Positions 44,810-56,441 of a stretch of 64,000 bases of DNA are shown in pieces (within the stretch, counting starts at the first letter, position 1; the number at the start of each line of letters is the position of its first letter). Source of the DNA: Amycolatopsis australiensis (GTDB lineage Bacteria; Actinomycetota; Actinomycetes; Mycobacteriales; Pseudonocardiaceae). The DNA lies in NCBI RefSeq assembly GCF_900119165.1, contig NZ_FPJG01000006.1:6853501-6917500 (forward strand), written 5' to 3'. The position numbers were made by a program, and so were the translations under genes. The notes under the pieces are model-generated. The model searched no databases, was not told the origin of the DNA, and saw nothing but the letters and a program-made list of their open reading frames with translations.

Positions 44810-45513
44810 GGATCGTCGTCACCAACTGCAACACCACCGAGGCGATGACGAAGGAGATCGAAGCCGGGGCCCGCGCGGCCGCGAGCCCCGGCACCGAGAT
44901 CCTCGCCAGGACGCCGCGCTGGGGTCCGGAGTCGGCCGAAGGCTGGCTGGACAGCTTCCTGTCCGCCGCGGCCGTGCTGGACCTGTTGCGGGGCCTGGAC
45001 GAACCGTTCGACGCGGTCGTGCTCGCCGGCTTCGGCGAGCACGGCCGCGAAGGCGCGCGCGAGCTGCTCGACGTCCCGGTCGTCGACATCACCGAGGCGG
45101 CGGCGCACCTGGCCTGCCTGCTCGGCCGCCGCTACGGCGTGGTGACCACTTTGGACCGCACGTGCGGGCTGATCGAGGACAGCCTCCACGCCGCGGGCGT
45201 CGGGCAGAACTGCGTCACGGTCACCGGCGCGGGCCTCGGCGTGCTGGAGCTGACCGACGAGCGCCGGACGGAGTCGGCGTTGCTCACCGCGGGCCGCCGC
45301 GCGCGGGACGCCGGCGCGGAGGTGCTCGTCCTCGGCTGCGCCGGGATGACCGGGCTGGACCGCAAGATCGCGACGATGCTGGACATCCCGGTCATCGACG
45401 GGGTCGCGGCGGCGGTCCGGCTCGCGGAGTCGCTCGTGGCGCTGGGACTCCGGACCAGCCGCGCGGGGTCGTACGCGAAGCCGCTGGACAAGCGGCGCAC
45501 CTGGCCCGGCTGA
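44806..45513 (+). CDS. Asp/Glu/hydantoin racemase-superfamily enzyme, single Cys
   Basis: 235 residues of the hydantoin/allantoin racemase group: VVTNCNTTEAMTKEIEAGAR at the start and VLVLGCAGMTGLDRKIATML late. Racemases of this fold use two catalytic Cys. The second is present (C178), but the first position is Gly (G75 in VVLAGFGEHG). A Gly/Cys pair is what arylmalonate decarboxylase has (G74/C188), so the protein may not racemise. It is co-translated with the NCS1 transporter through ATGA and is probably controlled by the GntR/FCD protein. Substrate unknown; a hydantoin or malonate-like acid fits the context. Confidence 0.85.
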   Translation: MRIVVTNCNTTEAMTKEIEAGARAAASPGTEILARTPRWGPESAEGWLDSFLSAAAVLDLLRGLDEPFDAVVLAGFGEHGREGARELLDVPVVDITEAAAHLACLLGRRYGVVTTLDRTCGLIEDSLHAAGVGQNCVTVTGAGLGVLELTDERRTESALLTAGRRARDAGAEVLVLGCAGMTGLDRKIATMLDIPVIDGVAAAVRLAESLVALGLRTSRAGSYAKPLDKRRTWPG

Positions 45514-45542
45514 TTGACACTTCCGCGCCAGCCACGCAGAAT
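45514..45542 (+). promoter_or_regulatory. Promoter of the alginate-lyase-family gene
   Basis: Consensus TTGACA (45514-45519) and CAGAAT (45537-45542) with a 17-bp spacer, starting right after the racemase stop. Transcription would begin near 45549, giving a leader of about 65 nt to the GTG at 45614. Confidence 0.65.
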
Positions 45543-45613
45543 TCGACCGCCACACGCCGTACCGCCGCCCGGTGACGAGTGGGGATCCTGGCGTCCCCGA
45601 AAGGGCGGTCGAA

Positions 45614-46879
45614 GTGCGAAGCGTTCTGGGCGCGCTGGCTTTGTCGGCGAGCATGCTCCTGGTCCCGGTGAGCGGGACGGCGGTGGCCGCGCCGCCACCG
45701 CACACCGTCGTCACCGACGGCGCGAAGCTCGCCGGTATCCGGCAAGCGATCCGCAGTGGCCACGCGGGCAAGGCCCAGCGTGACGCCCTGAAAGTGGTGG
45801 TGGACAAGGCGAACGCGGCGTTGACGGCCGGGCCGTGGTCGGTCGTGCAGAAACCGTCGGCGCCGCCGAGCGGCGACAAGCACGACTACCTGAGCCAGGC
45901 ACCCTACTGGTGGGCGAGCCGGCCGAAGACGCCGGACAACCCGCAGGGCTGCCCGTACGTCAGCAAGGACGGCCAGCGCAACCCGGAGGCCGACGCGATC
46001 ACCGACCACACCTACCGGATGTGGGCCTGGGACGCGATGTACTACCTCTCGCTCGCCTGGTACTACACCGGCGACGCGAAGTACGCGAACCGGGCGGCGC
46101 TGGACATCCGGACGTGGTTCCTCGACCCGGCCACCAAGATGAACCCGAACATGACGTACTCGCAGCTCGTCCCGTGCAGGAACACGATCAGCGGCACCGG
46201 CATCATCGATTCGACCCAGTCGTTCAGCCAGCTGATGGACGCGTTCGCGCTGCTCGACGGCGGCGCCCCGGGCTGGACCGGCAAGGACCGCTCCGGCATC
46301 AGGACGTGGCTCACCCAGTACCTGGACTGGATGCGGACGAGCCCGCAGGCCGAGCTGGAACTGGCCGCCACCAACAACCACGGCACGTTCCTCGACATGC
46401 AGAACGCGGCGATCTCGGCCTACCTCGGCCGGCGCGACGCGGCGCGCAAGATCGTCCTGGACGCGGAGCAGAAGCGGTTCACGGCGCAGTTCGCCGCCGA
46501 CGGCAGCCAGCCCCTGGAGCTGTCGCGGACGATGTCGTGGCACTACGCCAACTTCAACCTCACCGCGTGGGGCCGGATGGCGGAGGTCGGGCAGAACCTC
46601 GGAGTCGACGTCTGGAAGTACACCGCGCCGAACGGCGTGACCCTGCGGAAGGTCGTCGACCAGCTGATCCCGGGCGCTCTGCACGGCGCCGGAGCCTGGC
46701 CGCACCAGCAGATCGGCGTGTTCGACCAGTCGATCGCGGCGGACATCTTCCACGCCGCGGCCGAAGAGGCACACGACACCGACGCGGCCGCGGCGCTGAA
46801 GCAGATGCCGCTGCCGGCCGGGGGCGACACGTGGCCGGTGCGCGTGTCGTGCTTCCCGCTCGACCCGCCACTGAAGTAG
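45614..46879 (+). CDS. Alginate-lyase-family (PL5-like) secreted protein
   Basis: 421 residues from the GTG at 45614, which places a clean Sec signal at the N-terminus (RSVLGALALSASMLLVPVSG, cut near AVAA). A start at 45572 would add 14 polar residues. The all-helical Alginate_lyase domain (PF05426) has the active-site NNH in ATNNHGTFLDMQN, the His/Tyr segment MSWHYANFNL and SQAPYWWASRPKTPDNPQG near the substrate groove. It eliminates at uronate linkages in alginate-like polymers. It has its own promoter and is followed by the chitinase gene 194 bp later. Polymer preference is unknown. Confidence 0.85.
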   Translation: MRSVLGALALSASMLLVPVSGTAVAAPPPHTVVTDGAKLAGIRQAIRSGHAGKAQRDALKVVVDKANAALTAGPWSVVQKPSAPPSGDKHDYLSQAPYWWASRPKTPDNPQGCPYVSKDGQRNPEADAITDHTYRMWAWDAMYYLSLAWYYTGDAKYANRAALDIRTWFLDPATKMNPNMTYSQLVPCRNTISGTGIIDSTQSFSQLMDAFALLDGGAPGWTGKDRSGIRTWLTQYLDWMRTSPQAELELAATNNHGTFLDMQNAAISAYLGRRDAARKIVLDAEQKRFTAQFAADGSQPLELSRTMSWHYANFNLTAWGRMAEVGQNLGVDVWKYTAPNGVTLRKVVDQLIPGALHGAGAWPHQQIGVFDQSIAADIFHAAAEEAHDTDAAAALKQMPLPAGGDTWPVRVSCFPLDPPLK

Positions 46880-46921
46880 GGGAAATCCGGACACAACACC
46901 GCATAGCGCACCGTTTCCCAA

Positions 46922-46937
46922 ATTGGTCTAGTCCAAA
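46922..46937. promoter_or_regulatory. DasR-type site (dre) upstream of chitinase
   Basis: ATTGGTCTAGTCCAAA closely matches the DasR operator of Streptomyces (core TGGTCTAGACCA). It lies just 3 bp before the -35 box TTGACA. DasR is a GntR/HutC regulator that lifts repression of chitinase genes when glucosamine-6-phosphate accumulates. The dasR gene is not in this window. Confidence 0.75.
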
Positions 46938-46940
46938 GTC

Positions 46941-46970
46941 TTGACACCCCGTCGTCTCCGCGCGCACATT
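46941..46970 (+). promoter_or_regulatory. Chitinase promoter
   Basis: TTGACA at 46941-46946 and CACATT at 46965-46970 with an 18-bp spacer. The -10 is a weak match. Transcription near 46977 gives a ~97-nt leader to the ATG at 47074. The -35 abuts the DasR-type site. Confidence 0.5.
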
Positions 46971-47073
46971 CATGACCGGGGCCGGACCCGCTTCGTGAAG
47001 AACCGTCGCGTACGCCCTCTCCCGCGCCGTCGCGGCCCGGGAGAGGGCCGTCCGCCTGCGCGAGGAGACATCC

Positions 47074-48768
<1,695 letters not shown>

Positions 48769-48770
48769 AA

Positions 48771-48822
48771 GAGGTCGTGAGTGAGAAACAGGGTTCCAAC
48801 CCTGTTTCTCACTCACGACCTC
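48771..48822. terminator. 52-nt hairpin, bidirectional terminator
   Basis: A perfect 24-bp stem with a 4-nt loop (TCCA), left arm beginning GAGGTCGTGAGTGAG. It fills the gap between the convergent chitinase and mctB genes and touches the mctB stop codon. Stem strength in both orientations supports termination of both genes. Confidence 0.85.
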
Positions 48823-49771
48823 AGTTGCCGTTGGGGGCGCTGACTCCCGGTGCGGGGGCCTGGGCGTTGCCGGCGATGCCGTAGCGCCCGGCGCCGCCGT
48901 CGAGCTGTTCCTTCAGCGCCAGGACGGTGCTCACCCGTCCGGCCGACGTGTCCACGTTGTCCACTGTGGACAAGATCGACGTCGCCGACGTGTCGGCGCG
49001 CACGACTCCCAGCGCGCCGGTGCCTTCGGCCGAGCCGGCGTCACCGGCGAGCACGGTGCCGGCGCCGGAGCGGTCGAGCTGCGTGGCGAACCGGGCGATC
49101 GTCGCCGCGCGGTCGCCCGCGCCGTCGCCGGTCGCCTGCGCGCCGGTGAGCACGATCGCCAGCTGCGCCGGCTTGACCTCGGGGCCGGCCTTGACGAACC
49201 CGCCGTCGGTGAGCCCGCCGATCGCCGCCGCCAGTTCCTCGCCCGACGACTGCGGTTTCGCGGTCGTCTTGTCCAGCAGCAGCACCGAGCCGAGCAGCGC
49301 GCCGGCGAGCGTGCCGGAGTCGCCCGCGGTCGGGAACTTCGAGCCGGCCGGCTGCAGCCGCGTGACGACGTCCCGGAGCTGGTCGGCCTTGCCGGGGTCG
49401 GCGAACGCGGCCGTCAGCTGGACCTCGCCGGTCACCGACGCCCCGGCCTGCCCGATGAGCTGCTTCAGCGCGTCCCGGTCGGCCGGTCGCGCGTCCTCGG
49501 TGGTCACCAGCACCACCGACCGCTTGTCCAGGGCTCCGGCGACGACCTTCGGGCCCATCGAGCCGGCGAACGCGTCGGCGTCGGCCAGCCGGGCGTTGAG
49601 CGCGTTGCGCTGCGCCTCGAGGTCGGCGACCTGGTTGCCCAGGTCCTTCTTCTCCCCCGCCAGCCCGGACAGCAGCGTGCCGTTGAGCGCGGTCGAGCCC
49701 AGCACGACGCCGACGGCGAGCGCCAGGAAGCAGGCGGCGATGGAAACGACGTGGTAGCGCAGCGATATCAC
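48821..49771 (-). CDS. mctB: MctB-like copper transport protein
   Basis: 316 residues. One N-terminal membrane helix (about 8-28, VVSIAACFLALAVGVVLGS) is followed by a coiled coil (about 38-65, KKDLGNQVADLEAQRNALNA) and a long extracytoplasmic alpha/beta region. This matches the family of M. tuberculosis Rv1698 (MctB), implicated in copper export and resistance. It overlaps steA by 4 nt, the same neighbour as in mycobacteria (Rv1697). No Cys/His metal cluster is evident, so the copper role rests on family assignment. Confidence 0.88.
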   Translation of the reverse strand: MISLRYHVVSIAACFLALAVGVVLGSTALNGTLLSGLAGEKKDLGNQVADLEAQRNALNARLADADAFAGSMGPKVVAGALDKRSVVLVTTEDARPADRDALKQLIGQAGASVTGEVQLTAAFADPGKADQLRDVVTRLQPAGSKFPTAGDSGTLAGALLGSVLLLDKTTAKPQSSGEELAAAIGGLTDGGFVKAGPEVKPAQLAIVLTGAQATGDGAGDRAATIARFATQLDRSGAGTVLAGDAGSAEGTGALGVVRADTSATSILSTVDNVDTSAGRVSTVLALKEQLDGGAGRYGIAGNAQAPAPGVSAPNGN

Positions 49772-50952
49772 GTGAACAATCCCTTGACCCAGGCGAAGAG
49801 CGAGTTCCAGGTGTCCCGGAGCCAGTCCAGGTAGACCGAGCCCACGTCGGACACCAGCAGGGCCGCGGCGACGACCACGACCGCGGCGAGCACGAGCAGG
49901 ACGACCGCGCCGATCGACACCCGGCTGCGGTGCAGCGTCGCCACGGCCTTGCCGTCGACGAGCTTCGTGCCGAGCTTCAGCCGGGTCAGGAACGTCGACG
50001 GGTTCGAGCCGGACCGGCCGTGGTCGAGGAACTCGCGCAGCGTGGCCTGGAAGCCGACCGTGACGACCAGGCTCGCACCGTGCGCGTCGGCCAGCAGCAG
50101 CGCGAGGTCTTCGGCGTTGCCCGACGCGGGGAACGTCACCGCGCCGATGCCGAGGTCCTGGATCCGCTCGACGCCCGGAGCGTGCCCATCGGGCTGGGCG
50201 GGCACCACGACCTCGCCGCCGCCGCGCAGCGTGGCGGTGCCGATGCCGGTCGGGTCGCCGACGATGACGTCCGGCCGGTGGCCCTGCACGCGCAGGGTGT
50301 CGGCGCCGGCGTCGACGCCGATCAGCACCGGCCGGTGCTCGGCGATGTACTTCTTGAGCTTCTTCAGGTCTTCGGCGTGCCCGTTGCCGCCCGCGACGAC
50401 CAGCACGTGCCGGTCGCGGATCGGGACCTTCAGCTCCGGCACGCCGACGCCGTCGAGGATCAGCGTGCGCTCGCGGCGCAGGAACTCGATGGTGTTCGCC
50501 GAGAACGCCTCCAGCTGCGTCGACATCCCGGCCTTGGCCTCGATCATCTGGTCGGCGACGCTCTCGGCGGTCTGCAGGATGCCGGAGGCGACCTGCCGCT
50601 CGCCGACGTACACGACGCCGTCGTGCAGCCGCAGCTTCGTGCCGTCCTTGATGGTGCGCAGCAGCTCGCCGCCGACGGAGTCGACGAGCGGGATGCCCGC
50701 TCCGATGAGGATCTCGGGGCCCAGGTTCGGGAACCGGCCGGAGATCGACGGGGACGCGTTGACCACGCCCGCGACCTCGGCCTCGACCAGGGCGTCGGCC
50801 GTCGCGCGGTCGAGGTCCAGCTGGTCGAGCACGACGATGTCGCCGGGACTGATCCGGCGCAGCAGCTCCCGGGTGCGGCGGTCGACCCGGGCGACCCCGG
50901 TGATCCCCGGGAGGGGTTCTTGGTTCCGCGTGAGCAGGCCCGTGAGCTTCAT
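49768..50952 (-). CDS. steA: SteA-like cytokinetic ring protein
   Basis: 394 residues from the ATG at 50952 (MKLTGLLTRNQEPLPGITGV). The N-terminal two-thirds resemble a thiamin-pyrophosphokinase-like fold (VVAGGNGHAEDLKKLKKYI, GVDAGADTLRVQGHRPDVIV). One membrane helix lies near the C-terminus (about 345-368), followed by DWLRDTWNSLFAWVKGLF. SteA acts with SteB in cell separation in corynebacteria; no SteB-like gene is adjacent other than mctB, which occupies that slot. The 4-nt overlap suggests co-translation with mctB. Confidence 0.88.
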   Translation of the reverse strand: MKLTGLLTRNQEPLPGITGVARVDRRTRELLRRISPGDIVVLDQLDLDRATADALVEAEVAGVVNASPSISGRFPNLGPEILIGAGIPLVDSVGGELLRTIKDGTKLRLHDGVVYVGERQVASGILQTAESVADQMIEAKAGMSTQLEAFSANTIEFLRRERTLILDGVGVPELKVPIRDRHVLVVAGGNGHAEDLKKLKKYIAEHRPVLIGVDAGADTLRVQGHRPDVIVGDPTGIGTATLRGGGEVVVPAQPDGHAPGVERIQDLGIGAVTFPASGNAEDLALLLADAHGASLVVTVGFQATLREFLDHGRSGSNPSTFLTRLKLGTKLVDGKAVATLHRSRVSIGAVVLLVLAAVVVVAAALLVSDVGSVYLDWLRDTWNSLFAWVKGLFT

Positions 50953-51038
50953 GTGGCCGATGGTGACAAATTTGCTCGTGGGACGAGGCACGCCACGCCG
51001 TAGCGCAGGTGACTCGTTGTGGTGACCCGCGCCTCGGT

Positions 51039-52211
51039 TCAGGCGTCGGACTCCTCCGAAAGGGAGCCGAAACCGAGGTTCAGCCAGGGGCTCGAGGGGT
51101 CCTGAAGGAGCTGGTGGTGGACCCGCGCGGCGGCCGCGTACCACTCGCCGAACTCGTCGCCGGCCTGCAGCATGCGGCCCATGACGTACCCCGCCGACAG
51201 GTCGGGCCATGACTGGTGGTAGCGGCGGGCGAGCGAACCGGCCTCCAGCACCATCAGCTCGGCTGTCCAGTCGTCACAATAACCGGCCGCCAGGCCCCAC
51301 CGGGCGATGTTGACCGCGCGCCCGACGTCCCACGCCAACGTCGTGGTGACGAACCCGTCGGTGTCGAGCAGGCCGTCCGCGCGGAACCGCTGCTCGTAGC
51401 GCGACACGCGCCGGACGGTGTCCCGCAGCTCGGCTGCCTGGTCTTCGGCGTCGTTCTCCACGCACCACCGGCCGACGAGCTCCGCCCAGGTCAGCGGGTC
51501 GAACTCATCGCCGGACAGTCCGTACTCGGCGGCGAACCGCAGGCGCAGCATGAGCACCAGGTTGCCCGGGGTCAGCGCATAGCCGTCGCCGATCAGCTCG
51601 GTCATGGTGGCGCGCCAGGCCGGCGGGTCGGGCACGCCCCACCAGTCCCGCAGGCCCCGGACCTCGGCGACGTAGTCGTGGCGGCGCGCGTCGAGGACGT
51701 TCCACGGCGCCGCGTTGAGCACGGCCAGGTGGGCGCCGCAGGCGAGCGCGTGCGCGATCGGGCCGTCGAGGTGCCCGTACGGGGCGGTGATCAGCCGTTC
51801 GACCTGCTCGTCCAGCGGCGTGACGTCGTCGTGGTGCGCGTCGAGCCACGGCTGCAGGGTCGCGCCCGGCAGCCGCCACTCGCCGCGGGTGCCGCGGTTG
51901 AACACGACCCGCTCGTGCCGTCCCACGCCGTCGACCGCCCAGTCCAGCGCGCCGCTCATGGCGACGACGTCCGGGCCGAGGTCGGGCAGCGCGCCGCGGG
52001 TGAAGACCTGCAGGAACTCGTCGCCGCCGGTCTCGAAGTAGACGTTCGGGAAGGTCTCCGCCCGCTCGTCGAGGATGCGGTGGGCGTCCAGCCGCCGGAT
52101 CGGGACGAACAGCTCTTCCCCGGCGAGCAGGCCGAGGTAGCGGTCGAGGTCGCCGTCCCGCCGCGCGGCGGCGAGCTGCGCTTCGACGTCGGCGGGCGGC
52201 GGCAGGATCAC
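51039..52211 (-). CDS. DUF1266-domain protein with SseB-like N-terminus
   Basis: 390 residues, soluble. The first ~130 residues (DGDLDRYLGLLAGEELFVPI ... DEFLQVFTRGALPDLGPDVV) resemble SseB/PSMB-type domains. The C-terminal ~200 residues (APWNVLDARRHDYVAEVRGL ... GRAVNIARWGLAAGYC) match DUF1266, often found with secretion or toxin-related proteins but of unknown function. The ATG overlaps the stop of the frameshifted oxidoreductase by 4 nt. It lies between steA and recN, breaking the usual order. Confidence 0.8.
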   Translation of the reverse strand: MILPPPADVEAQLAAARRDGDLDRYLGLLAGEELFVPIRRLDAHRILDERAETFPNVYFETGGDEFLQVFTRGALPDLGPDVVAMSGALDWAVDGVGRHERVVFNRGTRGEWRLPGATLQPWLDAHHDDVTPLDEQVERLITAPYGHLDGPIAHALACGAHLAVLNAAPWNVLDARRHDYVAEVRGLRDWWGVPDPPAWRATMTELIGDGYALTPGNLVLMLRLRFAAEYGLSGDEFDPLTWAELVGRWCVENDAEDQAAELRDTVRRVSRYEQRFRADGLLDTDGFVTTTLAWDVGRAVNIARWGLAAGYCDDWTAELMVLEAGSLARRYHQSWPDLSAGYVMGRMLQAGDEFGEWYAAAARVHHQLLQDPSSPWLNLGFGSLSEESDA

Positions 52212-53195
52212 GGGGCGGCTCCCTCCGCTCGGCCGGTCAGCACGACGAGCTTGCCCGCCGTCCGGTTGTGCTCCAGGTCGTCGTGCGCCTGCCGGATCTC
52301 GTCCATCCGGTAGACCTTGGCCGGGCCGAGGCCGGCTTCGCCGGCGGCGATCCGGTCCAGGTACCGCTGGAGGACGGAGGCGGGCAGGTCGTCCGCCTCA
52401 CCACCATAAGCGGTCAGCCGCACCCCGGCGGGAAGGTAACCGATCAGATAGAAAATCCTTGACGATCCACTGGTTGGACAACATCCCGGTGAAGCAGACG
52501 GTGCCGTGCACCCGGGTGGCGCGCAGCGTGTCCGGCAGGGTCGGCGTGCCGACGAGTTCGAGGGCCGCGTCGACGCCTCCGGGCACGATCTCGCGGACCT
52601 GTTTCGCGACGTCGCCGTCGTCGAGGAGCGGGTGGTCGACGCCATGCGCGCGCAGGATTTCCAGGCGTTCGGGCTGCCGCGTGGTGGCGAGGACGGTGGC
52701 GCCGAGGTCTTTCGCCAGGGTCGCGGTGGCGAAGCCGAGTGCGGAGGTGCCGCCGCGGATCAGCAGCGTCTGGCCGCGCTGGAGGTCGAGGCCGGTGGTG
52801 AGCGAGCCGTAGGCGGTCTGGAGGGTCTCGGGGACCTGGCCGATGACGTACCAGGGCAGGTCGGAGCGGAACGGGATGACCTGGCGTTCGGGCACGAGGG
52901 TGTATTCGGCGTAGCCGCCGTCGAAGGTGCGGCCCATGCCGCCCATCATGGTGGCGACCTGCTGCCCGGGCGCGAAGCCGCCCCCGGCGTCGACGACACC
53001 GACGGCCTCGATGCCGGGCACGCGCGGGAAGGTGACGCCTTCGGCCAGCCCGAGCCGGGTGTGCAGCTCGGACCGGTTGAGCCCGAACGCCTTGACGGCG
53101 ATCCGCACCCACCCGGGTTTCACCTCCGGTACCGGCAGGTCGGTGAGGTGGAGGTTCTCGACGGGACCGGGTTCCCGGAGCACGACCGCGCGCAT
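52208..53195 (-). pseudogene. Zinc-binding/quinone oxidoreductase, single-base frameshift
   Basis: The ATG at 53195 has AAAGGA upstream and opens a medium-chain reductase: MRAVVLREPGPVENLHLTDL, a GroES-like domain, then LIRGGTSALGFATATLAKDL for NADPH. The frame breaks after SNQWIVKDF. The family continuation YLIGYLPAGVRLTAYGGEAD ... is found one frame over and runs to 52208. Deleting one base from the four-A run at 52452-52455 joins the halves into a ~328-residue protein. Everything else looks intact, so this is either a recent mutation or a base-call error. As read, the product loses its last ~80 residues. Confidence 0.85.
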
Positions 53196-53619
53196 CGGAA
53201 GTCCTTTCTTCGCAGGCGAACCCCCAGCCGGGCCCGCGGTTCTCGAGGGCGCCCGCCGGGAGACCGATCCTCGGGGCCCTCCGACGGCCGGATCCACCCG
53301 CCGGCGGCCGCTCCAGTGCCTTCCGCGCGCAGAACCGGCCCCGGGTGCCCGCCAGGCCCAGCCCGCCCTACGGACCCCGCCAGGCCAGGCCCTCGGGCCG
53401 CCGGATCCACCCACCGCTCCGGGTGCCTTGAGTCCGCGGGACCTACCCGGTGCCCGCCGGGCCCGGCCCCTTTCGCCCGCGGGACCGCCACCGGACCGGA
53501 GCTCCCGACCACCGGACCCACCCCACCGGCCCGGCCCCGTCCGTCCGCGGGGTCTGGCACCGCCCCGCCGAGCCGGCCCTTCCCAACCTGCCCCGGCGCC
53601 GGCCACCTGCCCGCCGGCG
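53196..53619. repeat. C-rich degenerate repeat, ~112-bp period
   Basis: Gene-free 424 bp between recN and the oxidoreductase. CCGGATCCACC at 53288 and 53401 and CCGGACCCACC at 53512 mark three decayed units 113 and 111 bp apart. GGTGCCCGCC also recurs. The top strand is C-rich, like the larger array at 8597-9500, but unit sequence and length differ. Confidence 0.6.
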
Positions 53620-55401
<1,782 letters not shown>

Positions 55402-55465
55402 GCCGCCTACGGTAGCGGCCCCCACCGACACTCTGCGCGCGCGGCACCCCGGCGAGTCGCCGATA

Positions 55466-55486
55466 TGTTCGAATTCGAGTCGAACC
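55466..55486. promoter_or_regulatory. TCGAAC-containing palindrome upstream of recN
   Basis: TGTTCGAATTCGAGTCGAAC plus one C: GTTCGA and TCGAAC arms around a 7-bp centre, in the 113-bp gap before recN. Actinobacterial LexA boxes use the same half-sites but as TCGAAC-N4-GTTCGA; here the arms face the other way. A DNA-damage role is plausible for recN but unproven. Confidence 0.4.
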
Positions 55487-55514
55487 AGGGGCGCGAAGCG
55501 CCTCCTTTGCGGAG

Positions 55515-56441
55515 CTACTCGCAGGGGCGGGCGTGCCGTTCCCGCCAGCTTTTCACCGGCAGCGAGAACTTCTGCACCAGCCGGTCGGTGAACGGCCCGT
55601 CCCACAGCCGGACCAGCCGCACCGGCGTCTTGCCGCACGTCACGCGCACACGAGCGCCCGGCGGCAGGTCGATGAGCCGGCCCCCGTCGCAGGTCAGGAC
55701 GGCCGGCGAGCCGTCCGGGTCGATCCCGACGGTGATCACCGAGTCGCGTGAGACGACCAGCGGCCGCGAGAACATCGCGTGCGCGTTGCTCGGCACCACC
55801 AGCAGCGCCTGGACGTCCGGCCAGATGATCGGGCCGCCGGCCGAGAACGCGTACGCCGTCGAACCGGTGGGTGTGGCGCACAACACACCGTCGCAGCCGA
55901 ACGCCGAAACCGGGCGGCCGTCGACCTCGATCAGCGCGTCGAGGACCCGCTCGCGCGTGCTCTTCTCGACGCTGGCCTCGTTGAGCGCCCAGGTGTGGGC
56001 CAGCTCGGTGCCGCCGTCGGTGACCGTGACGTCGATCGTCATCCGGTCCTCGACCTGGTAGTCGCCGTCGACGACGCGCTGCACGGTGTCGGCGAGCGCG
56101 TCGGAGTCGGCCTCGGCGAGGAAGCCGACGCGCCCGAGGTTCACGCCCAGCACCGGCACGCCGGCCGGGCGGGCCAGCTCGGCCGCGCGCAGCAGCGTCC
56201 CGTCGCCGCCGAGGACGAAGACGAGCTCGACGCCGTCGGCGGGGTTTTCGTCCGGGTCGACGACGGTGCACTTCGACCCGACACCGTGCCGGTCCGGGTC
56301 GATGAGCGCGCGGACGTCGTCCTCGATCACGCGGATCCGGATGCCGGCCTTGGCGAAGCGCGCCGACACCTCGCGCGCGGCCTCCCCCGTCGCGTCGCGA
56401 TCCGGGTGCACCATGAGGAGCACTTCACGTTCGGTGGTCAT
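55515..56441 (-). CDS. nadK: NAD kinase
   Basis: 308 residues. It phosphorylates NAD to NADP in the cytoplasm. The GGDGT motif is in FVLGGDGTLLRAAELA; the NE/D motif is in WALNEASVEKS and the substrate-binding GCDGVLCATPTGSTAYAFSA (20 residues) follows. Length and motif order fit the actinobacterial enzyme, which in mycobacteria uses ATP or polyphosphate. The ATG overlaps the tlyA stop by 4 nt. Confidence 0.96.
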   Translation of the reverse strand: MTTEREVLLMVHPDRDATGEAAREVSARFAKAGIRIRVIEDDVRALIDPDRHGVGSKCTVVDPDENPADGVELVFVLGGDGTLLRAAELARPAGVPVLGVNLGRVGFLAEADSDALADTVQRVVDGDYQVEDRMTIDVTVTDGGTELAHTWALNEASVEKSTRERVLDALIEVDGRPVSAFGCDGVLCATPTGSTAYAFSAGGPIIWPDVQALLVVPSNAHAMFSRPLVVSRDSVITVGIDPDGSPAVLTCDGGRLIDLPPGARVRVTCGKTPVRLVRLWDGPFTDRLVQKFSLPVKSWRERHARPCE

